Source: an uncultured Pelagibacteraceae bacterium (GTDB lineage: Bacteria > Pseudomonadota > Alphaproteobacteria > Pelagibacterales > Pelagibacteraceae). Taken from it: DNA of 64,000 nt. The stretch is from positions 62,001-126,000 of the forward strand of contig CACEXE010000001.1 in NCBI GenBank assembly GCA_902563435.1. Direction: 5' to 3'. The position numbers were made by a program, and so were the translations under genes. The notes under the pieces are model-generated. The model searched no databases. It saw only the letters and a program-made list of their open reading frames with translations, and was not told where the DNA came from. Within the stretch, counting starts at the first letter, position 1, and each line of letters opens with the position of its first letter. Shown here piece by piece: positions 1-8,199 of this stretch.

Positions 1-1
1 A

Positions 2-508
2 CAAAGAGTAGCAGTAGCAAGAGCTTTTGCTGCAAAACCAGATATAATTTTATGTGATGAAGTAACATCTGCATTGGATGTTTCAGTACAAGCTGCTGTA
101 CTAAATCTATTGCAACAACTTAAAGAAGATTTTGGAACAACATACATATTTGTGTCCCATGATTTAGCTGTTGTAAGAGCAATAAGTGACAGAGTAGCAG
201 TCCTCTATCAAGGAAGGCTCTGTGAGGTAGGACCTTCAAATGATGTTTATAAATTTCCATCCCATCCTTATACTGAGGTTTTATTGGGTGCAGTTTTAGA
301 ACCAGATCCTGATATAAAACCTAAACTAGTTGCAGAAGATATCGTGGAAGAAAAGCCACCCGAAAAAGGTTGTAGTTTTCAAGGCAGGTGTTCAAGAATT
401 GTAGGAGATATTTGTAAAAAAGAAATACCACCTTGGCAATTAACTGATGGTGGTAACGCTATTAGATGTCATATACCTATTAAAGAATTACAAAAAGAAC
501 AATTTTAA
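2..508 (+). CDS. Oligopeptide/dipeptide ABC transporter ATP-binding protein, C-terminal part
   Basis: The frame enters from the left edge, so only the last 168 residues are visible. The visible part begins in the ABC signature helix (QRVAVARA), then shows a Walker B segment (IILCDEVTSALD) and the switch histidine in FVSHD. It ends with the Cys-containing C-terminal extension (GCSFQGRC...C...RCHIP) typical of OppD/OppF/DppD/DppF ATPases. It would drive peptide or peptide-like solute uptake with permeases and a binding protein lying to the left. The family assignment is firm. The substrate and the choice between the D and F subunits cannot be decided; the LCDEVTSALD form suggests an F-type or a fused two-domain ATPase. 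Confidence 0.9.
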   Translation, partial: QRVAVARAFAAKPDIILCDEVTSALDVSVQAAVLNLLQQLKEDFGTTYIFVSHDLAVVRAISDRVAVLYQGRLCEVGPSNDVYKFPSHPYTEVLLGAVLEPDPDIKPKLVAEDIVEEKPPEKGCSFQGRCSRIVGDICKKEIPPWQLTDGGNAIRCHIPIKELQKEQF

Positions 509-561
509 CAGATTAATTTATTATTTTAAAATTTATTTAATTGTGCTTAAATACCTTAGGT

Positions 562-1125
562 ATGAAAAATAATTCTACATTAGTGAAAAATTTACTTTCA
601 GACTATAAAATAAATATCTACTTCCAAAATATTTCTTTAATGTTAATTGGAACATTAGTTTTAGCTTTTTCATCAAAAGTACAGGTTCCATTCTGGCCAG
701 TTCCTATGACTATGCAAACATTTGTAGTCTTTATAATAGGAATGACATTTGGATCTAAATTAGCTTTTTTCACACTTTTACTTTATTTATTTGAAGGGGC
801 TATCGGACTTCCAGTTTTTGCAAAAGGTGGAGGATTACTTTATTTAACTGGTCCAACAGCTGGTTATCTTTATGGAATGACAATTGCAGCTGGATTTATA
901 GGTTATTTAGCAGAAAGAAATTTTAACGAATCGTATTTAAAAAGTTCAATTTCTCTTATGATTGCAACATCAATTATTTTTATAATAGGTGTGGGTTATT
1001 TAGGCTCAGTTATAGGTTATGATAAGGCTTTAGCAGGTGGTCTATATCCTTTTTTACTGAGTGAATTGTTTAAAATTGCTATAGCAGTGGCAATAATTCC
1101 ATCAATTACAAAAATAATTAAATAA
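562..1125 (+). CDS. bioY: BioY family biotin transporter S component
   Basis: A membrane protein of about 187 residues with six hydrophobic segments. It carries the BioY hallmarks VQVPFWPVPMTMQTF in the first third and GPTAGYLYG in the middle. BioY binds biotin and works alone or with the shared EcfA/EcfT module of ECF transporters; no such module is seen here. An upstream TTG at 541 would add seven residues (MCLNTLG). The ATG at 562 is preferred because it starts the conserved cytoplasmic N-terminus. Biotin uptake fits a streamlined marine cell that relies on external vitamins, but that is inference. Confidence 0.9.
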   Translation: MKNNSTLVKNLLSDYKINIYFQNISLMLIGTLVLAFSSKVQVPFWPVPMTMQTFVVFIIGMTFGSKLAFFTLLLYLFEGAIGLPVFAKGGGLLYLTGPTAGYLYGMTIAAGFIGYLAERNFNESYLKSSISLMIATSIIFIIGVGYLGSVIGYDKALAGGLYPFLLSELFKIAIAVAIIPSITKIIK

Positions 1126-1196
1126 TAATATTAAAATATTTAATGGCTTTAAGTTGCTCTTGAATAAGATTTTCATTATAAGCTTTTATTTTCATT

Positions 1197-3419
1197 ATGA
1201 AAATTAACAAAGTAGTAGTTATAGGTTCAGGAACAATGGGCAGTGGAATTGCTGCTCAATTATGCAATGCAAATATTCCAGTAACTTTGTTAGACTTAAC
1301 AACTGAAATTTCTGAAAAAGCTAGGGATAGAATTTTAAAATCTAGACCTCCTTTATTAATAGATAAGTCAAAAATAAATAATATTAATGTTGGAAATATA
1401 AATGATAATTTCAATGAAGTTGGTGAAGCAGATTGGATAGTGGAAGCAGTCGTTGAGAGAATTGATATTAAACATAATATTTATGAAAAAATTTTTAAGG
1501 AAAGAAAAAAAGGATCAATAGTATCTTCAAATACATCTTCTATTCCAATTAAAGTTCTTTCAGAAAAACTTTCAGATGAAGAAAAAAAAGATTTTTGTAT
1601 AACCCATTTCTTTAATCCAGTCAGATATATGGATTTGTTAGAAATTGTAAAAAATGAAAATAATGATTTAGATCAAATAAACTCACTTAAAAGTTTTTGT
1701 GAAAAAGATTTAGGAAAAGGAGCATTAATCTGTAATGATACTCCAGGATTTTTAGGAAATAGAATTGGTGTCTATGCTATGCAAGTGGCTATGACTGAAG
1801 CTTTTAAAATGAAATTAACAATTGAAGAAGCTGATGCTGTTTTTGGAAGGCCAATGGGAATACCAAAAACAGGGGTTTTTGGACTTTATGATTTAATTGG
1901 AATTGATTTGATGGCTGATGTTTTGAAAAGTTTTATAAAAGAACTTCCAGAAACTGATGACTTTCAAGTTGTAGCGAAAGAAATACCATTAGTTAAAAAA
2001 CTTATAGAAACTGGGTACACTGGAAGAAAAGGGAAAGGCGGTTTCTATAGAATGAATAAGTCTGATAATAAAAAAGTTCTTGAGGGGATTAACTTAGAAA
2101 CAGGTGAATACTCACTATCACAAAAGTTCAATTTAGGATCAGAAAAAATGGATATTGTTGGTCTTATAAACAGAAAAGACAAATATGGTGAATACGCTTG
2201 GTCTGTAATTTCAAGAATTATTAAATATGCATCATCTTTAGTTCCGGGTATTACAGATAAATTTAATGATATCGATGAAGCAATGAGACTAGGTTTTAAT
2301 TGGTCTAAGGGACCTTTTGAAATGTTAAAAGAAATCGGTGTTAAGAATTTTTTTGAAAGAATAGATAGATTTGAAAATAATAAGTTTCTTGAAAACTTAT
2401 CTCAAAGTAAAGATGAAAACTTTTATGGTGAAAGACAACAATACACTGATTTAGAAACTTTAGGAAAAATAAAACCTAGAGCAAATAAATTAGATAAAAA
2501 TAACTCTGCTGAAACCTATAGATTTGAAGATTTTAATATTGTTGAATTCACAACAAAAGCTAACGCTTTAGACTATGACTCAATGGATAGCTTAAAAAAT
2601 GCAACAGACAAACCTTTAATAATAATTAATGAAGCAATGCAATTTTCAGCTGGTGTAAACTTGTCTTACACAATGAATTTTGCAGACAAAGGAGATTTTA
2701 AATCTATTGAAAAGTTTGTTAAATATTTTCAAGAGACTTGCAAACATTTAAAATATTCTAAATATCCAGTTGTATCAGCGCCATCAGGGTTGGCGTTGGG
2801 TGGAGGTTTTGAAGTTTTATGTCAAAGTAACTTTGTTGCATCCCATACCAATATTGTAGTTGGCTTAGTTGAGACTATGGTTGGATTAATTCCAGCTGGT
2901 GGAGGATGTAAAGAAATGCTTTGGAGATGGTCTCAAACTGAAGAAGCAAAAAATGATCCTGATTATGCTCCTTTAAAAGTATTTGATATTATTGGATATG
3001 CTAAAACTGCTACCTCGCCAATTGAAGCCGAGCCACTTAAATATTTAAGACCAGAAGATAAAAAAATAATGAGTAGAAATAGCTTATTATCAGTTTCAAA
3101 AGAAATTATTCAAAATAATAACGAGTTTACTCCTCCAACCGAATGTACTTTTAAACTTTCAGGAAAAAACGTTTATGACAAAATGTTAAAAATGTTAGAG
3201 AAATTATATAATGAAAAAATTATTCTTGATCATGGAATGGAAGTTGGCAAAGAGTTAGCTAAAGTTTTAAGTGGTGGTGACACTACTTTAGAAAATACTC
3301 TATCAGAGGATGATTTGTATAAATTAGAATTAGATGCATTTATGAAGCTAATAGAGACAGAAAAAACCCAAGATAGAATTAAACATACATTGAAAACTGG
3401 TAAACCTTTGGTAAACTAG
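1197..3419 (+). CDS. Bifunctional 3-hydroxyacyl-CoA dehydrogenase / enoyl-CoA hydratase
   Basis: A 740-residue enzyme for two middle steps of fatty-acid beta-oxidation. The N-terminal Rossmann domain has the NAD motif GSGTMGSGIAAQL (residues 10-22). The dehydrogenase region carries VSSNTSSIPI and THFFNPVRYMDLLEIV, followed by two 3HCDH C-terminal domains (CNDTPGFLGNRI and AMRLGFNWSKGPFE). The last third is a crotonase domain with SAPSGLALGGGFEVL and GLVETMVGLIPAGGG, which carries the catalytic Glu. The domain order is dehydrogenase then hydratase, the reverse of the hydratase-first FadB/FadJ, as in many alphaproteobacterial and peroxisome-like versions. No acyl-CoA dehydrogenase or thiolase lies nearby. 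A small membrane-protein gene follows four bases later. Confidence 0.85.
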   Translation: MKINKVVVIGSGTMGSGIAAQLCNANIPVTLLDLTTEISEKARDRILKSRPPLLIDKSKINNINVGNINDNFNEVGEADWIVEAVVERIDIKHNIYEKIFKERKKGSIVSSNTSSIPIKVLSEKLSDEEKKDFCITHFFNPVRYMDLLEIVKNENNDLDQINSLKSFCEKDLGKGALICNDTPGFLGNRIGVYAMQVAMTEAFKMKLTIEEADAVFGRPMGIPKTGVFGLYDLIGIDLMADVLKSFIKELPETDDFQVVAKEIPLVKKLIETGYTGRKGKGGFYRMNKSDNKKVLEGINLETGEYSLSQKFNLGSEKMDIVGLINRKDKYGEYAWSVISRIIKYASSLVPGITDKFNDIDEAMRLGFNWSKGPFEMLKEIGVKNFFERIDRFENNKFLENLSQSKDENFYGERQQYTDLETLGKIKPRANKLDKNNSAETYRFEDFNIVEFTTKANALDYDSMDSLKNATDKPLIIINEAMQFSAGVNLSYTMNFADKGDFKSIEKFVKYFQETCKHLKYSKYPVVSAPSGLALGGGFEVLCQSNFVASHTNIVVGLVETMVGLIPAGGGCKEMLWRWSQTEEAKNDPDYAPLKVFDIIGYAKTATSPIEAEPLKYLRPEDKKIMSRNSLLSVSKEIIQNNNEFTPPTECTFKLSGKNVYDKMLKMLEKLYNEKIILDHGMEVGKELAKVLSGGDTTLENTLSEDDLYKLELDAFMKLIETEKTQDRIKHTLKTGKPLVN

Positions 3420-3423
3420 CATT

Positions 3424-3645
3424 ATGGCAAATAGACCAACAAAAAAACAAGCAGATAACGCTACAAAGATTTTAATATCTTGGAAGAAAAAAATGCCATT
3501 TTATTATGCTGCAGCTATTATAATTGCTTTACTAATAATTCTATTTTCGTCAAATTCGAATAAAGAACTTTCTATGCATCAAAAAAATATCAATGATTTT
3601 AAAAAAGCAGCAGAATTTATTCATAGAAATAGCTTTAAAAATTGA
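3424..3645 (+). CDS. Small single-span membrane protein, unknown function
   Basis: A 73-residue protein with a basic N-terminus (RPTKKQADNATK), one hydrophobic span at about residues 25-41 (FYYAAAIIIALLIILF) and a short polar C-terminal tail. It lies four bases after the acyl-CoA enzyme gene, and its stop codon overlaps the start of the agmatinase gene, so it is probably cotranscribed with both. No family was recognised. The composition and tight spacing support a real gene rather than a chance frame. Confidence 0.6.
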   Translation: MANRPTKKQADNATKILISWKKKMPFYYAAAIIIALLIILFSSNSNKELSMHQKNINDFKKAAEFIHRNSFKN

Positions 3646-4598
3646 AAGATAAAAATAAAAAACCAATCCAACCAGTAAGTGGAACAAAAGTACCAAGATA
3701 TGCGGGACCATCAACTTTCGCTAGATTGCCAGAATTAAGAGACGTTGAAAGTTGTGATGTAGCAATTGTAGGAGTTCCTTTTGATTCAGGAACTAGTTAC
3801 AGACCTGGAGCACGATTTGGACCCCAAAGTATAAGACAAGCTTCAAGGCATTTGAGAACAAATTATCATCCAAATTACGATGTTGAACCATTTAAAGTGC
3901 AACAAGTTGCTGATGCAGGAGATATTGCCTGCAATCCATTTAATATTGATGAAGCTATAAGACAAATAGAGGTTGGTGCTACAGATCTTTTAAATAAAGT
4001 AGGAGGGATTATTAGTCTTGGTGGTGATCATACGATAGCTGTTCCATTGCTTAGAGCAATTAATAAAAAGAATAAAGGTCCAGTTTCATTAGTCCATTTT
4101 GATGCTCACTTAGATACTTGGGATACTTATTTTGGAGCACCTTACACACACGGTACACCATTTAGGAGAGCTAGAGAGGAAAATTTATTTTTAGATGATG
4201 CATCAATGCACGTTGGAATTAGAGGCCCACTCTATAGCAGGGATGATATTAAGAATGATGAAAGTTTTGGTTTTAAAATAATTCATTGTGATGAATTTCA
4301 AACAGAAGGTATAGATAAAATAGTTGAGAGAATTAGAAAAAGAGTAGGAGACAATGCTTTATATCTATCGATAGATATTGATGTCTTAGACCCAGCTTTT
4401 GCTCCTGGAACAGGTACACCTGAGATTGCAGGCATGACAACTAGAGAAATTATAAATGTTATAAGAGGATTGTCAGGCTTAAACTTAGTTTCAGCAGATG
4501 TTGTTGAGGTAGCACCAGCATATGATCATGCAGAAGTAACTTCTTTAGCAGCTGCAACAATTGTTTATGAATTGACAAATTTGTTTGCAAAAGCCTAA
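3642..4598 (+). CDS. speB: Agmatinase / ureohydrolase family protein
   Basis: A 318-residue manganese ureohydrolase. The binuclear metal ligands are all visible: GGDHT (His130), DAHLD (Asp154, His156, Asp158) and SIDIDVLDP (Asp245, Asp247). The family cleaves agmatine to putrescine and urea, but close relatives act on guanidinobutyrate, guanidinopropionate or formiminoglutamate, so the substrate is open. The start is a TTG that overlaps the preceding stop (TTGA); no ATG lies near the conserved N-terminus. The aldehyde dehydrogenase 20 bases downstream suggests a guanidino or polyamine catabolic pair. Confidence 0.85.
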   Translation: MKDKNKKPIQPVSGTKVPRYAGPSTFARLPELRDVESCDVAIVGVPFDSGTSYRPGARFGPQSIRQASRHLRTNYHPNYDVEPFKVQQVADAGDIACNPFNIDEAIRQIEVGATDLLNKVGGIISLGGDHTIAVPLLRAINKKNKGPVSLVHFDAHLDTWDTYFGAPYTHGTPFRRAREENLFLDDASMHVGIRGPLYSRDDIKNDESFGFKIIHCDEFQTEGIDKIVERIRKRVGDNALYLSIDIDVLDPAFAPGTGTPEIAGMTTREIINVIRGLSGLNLVSADVVEVAPAYDHAEVTSLAAATIVYELTNLFAKA

Positions 4599-4617
4599 AG
4601 AACAGATAGCTTAATAT

Positions 4618-6051
4618 ATGCTAGAAAAAAGAAATTTTTATATAAATGGTGAATGGGTAGAGCCAAAAAATTCTAAAGATATTCAAGTAATAAATCCTGC
4701 TACAGAAAAAAGTTGTGCGGTTATTTCACTGGGTGGAAAAGAAGACGTTGATGATGCAGTATCAGCTGCAAAAGCTGCTTTTCAAACTTGGGGTTTCACA
4801 AAAAAAGAGGAGAGGATTGAACTATTAGAAAAGTTTTATGAGCTATATAAAAAAAGATGGAATGACACCACAGAAGCAATAATGATGGAAATGGGAGCTC
4901 CAAAAGATTTTGCATCGAAACTACAAACTGGCACAGGAGCCAGTCATACAAAATCATTTATAAAGTATCTTAAAGCTTTTGATTTTGAAAAACCTTTAGG
5001 AGATCACGCACAAGATCAGAGAATTATTTATGAACCTAAAGGAGTTTGTGTATTAATAACACCTTGGAATTGGCCAATGAATCAAGTTTGTTTAAAAGTA
5101 ATACCAGCTTTAGCAGCAGGATGTACTATGATTTTAAAACCTTCTGAATTAGCACCTTTATCATCTATAATACTTGCAGAGCTTATTAATGAGGCAGGTT
5201 TTCCAAAAGGTGTATTTAATTTAGTTAATGGAGATGGAGAAACTACTGGTAATGCACTAACTAGTCACAAAGATGTAAATATGATATCTTTTACAGGTTC
5301 AACAAGAGCAGGAGCTTTAATTTCTCAAAACGCAGCAAAAGACTTTAAGAGAGTAAGTCTTGAATTAGGTGGAAAAGGAGCAAATATTATTTTTAAAGAC
5401 GCAGATTCTGAGGCAATTGAAAGAGGAGCTGCAAGATGTTTTAGAAATTCAGGTCAATCATGTAATGCACCTACAAGAATGCTGGTAGAAAAATCAATTT
5501 ATGATGATGCAGTTAATAGATTAAAAAAATTTGCTAAAGAGTATAAAGTTGATATTCCTCAAAAAGAAGGAGACCATATAGGTCCAGTAATATCAGAAAC
5601 ACAATATAATAAAATTCAAGGTTTAATTAAAAAGGGTATAGATGAAGGTGCTAATTTAATAGCAGGGGGACCTGGAAAACCTGATGGTTTTAAAGAGGGT
5701 TATTATGTAAAGCCAACTGTTTTTGCCGATGTAAACAATAATATGGAAATTGCTAGAACTGAGATTTTTGGTCCAGTATTGTCAGTAATTCCATTTGAAA
5801 CAGAGGAAGAGGCAATAGAAATTGCAAATGATACTCCTTATGGTTTGACAAACTATATTCAAACTAAAGATCAAGAAAAAGTTAAAAGAGTTGCAAGAAA
5901 ACTTCGATCAGGAATGATTGTTGTAAATACTGCTTCACTTGCTGTAGACGCTCCATTTGGAGGATTTAAACACTCTGGAATCGGAAGAGAAGGTGGAAAA
6001 GAAGGTTTATTAGAATTTTTAGAAGTAAAATCTATTGGTGGTTGGAATTAA
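4618..6051 (+). CDS. NAD(P)-dependent aldehyde dehydrogenase
   Basis: A 477-residue, full-length aldehyde dehydrogenase. Catalytic residues are Asn151 in TPWNWPMNQ, Glu249 in LELGGKGANI and Cys282 in NSGQSCNAPTRM, with the cofactor motif FTGSTRAG near residue 225. It oxidises an aldehyde to the acid using NAD(P). It follows the agmatinase gene closely, which suggests an amino- or guanidino-aldehyde from polyamine breakdown, but the sequence resembles broad-substrate ALDHs and the substrate cannot be read. Its TAA stop shares bases with the stop of the convergent argE gene. Confidence 0.88.
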   Translation: MLEKRNFYINGEWVEPKNSKDIQVINPATEKSCAVISLGGKEDVDDAVSAAKAAFQTWGFTKKEERIELLEKFYELYKKRWNDTTEAIMMEMGAPKDFASKLQTGTGASHTKSFIKYLKAFDFEKPLGDHAQDQRIIYEPKGVCVLITPWNWPMNQVCLKVIPALAAGCTMILKPSELAPLSSIILAELINEAGFPKGVFNLVNGDGETTGNALTSHKDVNMISFTGSTRAGALISQNAAKDFKRVSLELGGKGANIIFKDADSEAIERGAARCFRNSGQSCNAPTRMLVEKSIYDDAVNRLKKFAKEYKVDIPQKEGDHIGPVISETQYNKIQGLIKKGIDEGANLIAGGPGKPDGFKEGYYVKPTVFADVNNNMEIARTEIFGPVLSVIPFETEEEAIEIANDTPYGLTNYIQTKDQEKVKRVARKLRSGMIVVNTASLAVDAPFGGFKHSGIGREGGKEGLLEFLEVKSIGGWN

Positions 6052-7235
6052 TTCAAAGATTTATTTTTAATACCATCTAAAAAACTAATACATTTTTTAA
6101 TTTCAGATAGTTTTATAAACTCATCAATTTTATGAGCTTGCTTTATAGATCCAGGTCCACATACAACTGTACTAATTCCAATCTCCTGAAATAATCCTGC
6201 TTCTGTTCCGAAAGAAACTACATCTCTAGAATTATCTCCAGTTATGCTCGAAACAAACTCGCATGCTTCTGAGTTAGGGACTCTATCGAAACCAGTAATT
6301 TCACCAATTATAGTTTTTGTAATGGAAGATTCTGGATAAATTTTTTGCATTTCTGGTAAAAGAATTTCATTTGTAAATTTATCTATTTCGTTATTTAAGA
6401 AAATTCCATCTTCTTTAACTACGGGTCTTGTCTCCCAGTTTACATGGCATTTATCAGCAATGACGTTGTGTGCTATGCCACCAAATATTCCACCAACTTG
6501 TAAAGTTGAGTATGGAGGATCAAAGATAGAGTCTTCAAGCTGTCTTTCTTTAAGTTTTTCTTTTAATTCTAATAGTTTATTTACATATCTTGCTGCAAAT
6601 TCAACTGCACTCACACCTTTATCTGGTTGAGAACTATGACCTGCAAGACCTTCAAAATAAGTGGTGTATTCATAGCATCCTTTGTGTGCATCTATTATTT
6701 TCATATTAGTTGGTTCACCTACAATGCAAATACAATCATGTATTTCTCTTTTTTTTAATTCTTTAATTAAAATAGGCGCACCTATGCAAGCTGTTTCCTC
6801 GTCAAACGTAAATGAAAAATGAATATCCCTGTCTAAATTTGAAGAAGAAAAAATAGGTGCATATGCCAATGCACATGCTATAAATCCTTTCATATCACAT
6901 GAGCCTCTACCAAACAATTTATCTTCTTTAATTGTTGCATCAAAAGGATCTGTTGCCCATCCTTTAGAAACAGGAACTACATCAGTATGTCCAGATAAAA
7001 TTATTGGTTTTTTGTCACTCGCTTTTTTAGCTTTTATAGTTGAAAATAGATTTACTCTTTTTTCGTCTTCATCATATGTTCTAAAGGATACCGCACCCAA
7101 TGAATTCAAAATATTATCGCAATAATTAATTAGTTGAGTATTGTTTTCACCAGAAACAGTTTTAAAAGCAATTAAATCTTTTAATATCTTAATAGAATTT
7201 GTATATATTTTTTCTAAATTATTTCCTGTACTCAT
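6048..7235 (-). CDS. argE: Acetylornithine deacetylase (M20 family)
   Basis: A 395-residue M20 metallopeptidase-fold enzyme. Zinc-site motifs are SGHTDVVPV, GRGSCDMKGF and FDEETACIGA, with CIVGEPTNMKIIDAHKG, a segment typical of ArgE-type deacetylases. The usual role is removal of the acetyl group from N-acetylornithine in arginine synthesis. Succinyl-diaminopimelate desuccinylase or another N-acyl-amino-acid hydrolase is a less likely reading. It stands alone on the minus strand, convergent with the aldehyde dehydrogenase (shared TTAA at the stops) and divergent from csaA across 25 bases. Confidence 0.85.
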   Translation of the reverse strand: MSTGNNLEKIYTNSIKILKDLIAFKTVSGENNTQLINYCDNILNSLGAVSFRTYDEDEKRVNLFSTIKAKKASDKKPIILSGHTDVVPVSKGWATDPFDATIKEDKLFGRGSCDMKGFIACALAYAPIFSSSNLDRDIHFSFTFDEETACIGAPILIKELKKREIHDCICIVGEPTNMKIIDAHKGCYEYTTYFEGLAGHSSQPDKGVSAVEFAARYVNKLLELKEKLKERQLEDSIFDPPYSTLQVGGIFGGIAHNVIADKCHVNWETRPVVKEDGIFLNNEIDKFTNEILLPEMQKIYPESSITKTIIGEITGFDRVPNSEACEFVSSITGDNSRDVVSFGTEAGLFQEIGISTVVCGPGSIKQAHKIDEFIKLSEIKKCISFLDGIKNKSLN

Positions 7236-7260
7236 TTATTTTTAATTATATATTAAATTT

Positions 7261-7602
7261 ATGAAAGAACAAATAACCTACGATATTTATGACAAAGTAG
7301 ATATTAGAGTAGGAACAGTGATATCGGTAAAAAAAAATGAAAAAGCAAGGAAACCATCCCTTGTTGTTGAGGTTGACTTTGGCAAAGATATAGGAATTAA
7401 GCAATCATCAGCACAGATAACTCATTATTATAATGAGGAAAATTTAGTTGGAAAACAAGTTATTGGTATATGTAACTTTCCTGGAAAAAATATAGCAGGT
7501 ATTGTCTCTCAGGTTTTAATACTTGGTTCTATAGATGAGGAAGGCAAAGTTGTTCTTGTTCACCCATCCCAAAAAGTAGAAAATGGTTTGCCTGTAGCAT
7601 AA
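7261..7602 (+). CDS. csaA: CsaA-type tRNA-binding domain protein
   Basis: A 113-residue protein that is a single OB-fold tRNA-binding domain. The pattern DIRVGTVISV near the N-terminus, then DFGKDIGIKQSSAQIT and FPGKNIAGIVSQVLILG, matches CsaA and the YgjH group closely in sequence and length. CsaA was described as a chaperone with a link to protein export, and the fold binds tRNA. It starts 25 bases from the divergent argE and is followed two bases later by a LysE-type exporter gene, so the two may be cotranscribed. Confidence 0.88.
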   Translation: MKEQITYDIYDKVDIRVGTVISVKKNEKARKPSLVVEVDFGKDIGIKQSSAQITHYYNEENLVGKQVIGICNFPGKNIAGIVSQVLILGSIDEEGKVVLVHPSQKVENGLPVA

Positions 7603-7604
7603 AC

Positions 7605-8195
7605 ATGCACCCCGAATTACTGTCTCTATGTTTGTTTATGTTTGTTACAAGCTGTTCTCCAGGACCAAATAATATTGTTGCCTCTCACTCTGGTTTTAAT
7701 CATGGTTTTAAAAAAACTATCCCTTTGATGTTGGGAGTAATTTTTGGATTTACATTTATGTTAGCAGTAATAAACTTTGGTTTAATAAATATATTTAGGC
7801 TTTATCCAATAATCCAAAAAGGTTTAATTATAACGGGTACAATTTTTTTAATATATTTGTCTTATAAAATATCATTTTCAAAATCATCAAACGAAAGTGA
7901 TAATTTAAAACCTGTAAATTTTGTTGAAACATTTCTATATCAATTTCTAAACCCTAAAGGGGTAATTGTTGCTATAATTGCAGTTTCTACCTATGTAGAG
8001 TCAGGTGGTAACTTTATTTCATATTCAATTTGGCTATTAAGCATTGCCTTTTTGTTTGCAGTTATTAGTATTATTTTTTGGACTATAATTGGAAAATTTA
8101 TGAGGAAATTCGCGACAAATGAGAAATTTATTAAATGGTTTAATTATGTTATGTCGGCACTCTTATTAAGCTGTATAGCAACTTTTTATTACTAA
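7605..8195 (+). CDS. LysE/RhtB family amino-acid exporter
   Basis: A 196-residue inner-membrane protein with about six hydrophobic segments. The N-terminal motif SCSPGPNNIVASHSGFNHG is the LysE/RhtB signature (xPGPN), and FLYQFLNPKGVI is the second conserved loop. The family exports amino acids and derivatives such as lysine, threonine, homoserine and cysteine pathway products. The exported compound cannot be inferred. It begins two bases after csaA and ends four bases before acnA, so it may be translated from a shared transcript. Confidence 0.85.
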   Translation: MHPELLSLCLFMFVTSCSPGPNNIVASHSGFNHGFKKTIPLMLGVIFGFTFMLAVINFGLINIFRLYPIIQKGLIITGTIFLIYLSYKISFSKSSNESDNLKPVNFVETFLYQFLNPKGVIVAIIAVSTYVESGGNFISYSIWLLSIAFLFAVISIIFWTIIGKFMRKFATNEKFIKWFNYVMSALLLSCIATFYY

Positions 8196-8199
8196 AAAT

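Noticed and set aside
1126..1196. A small gene or RNA between bioY and the acyl-CoA enzyme
   Set aside because: The 71 bases show no start with a plausible frame, no strong fold and no T-run; it is treated as an ordinary spacer.
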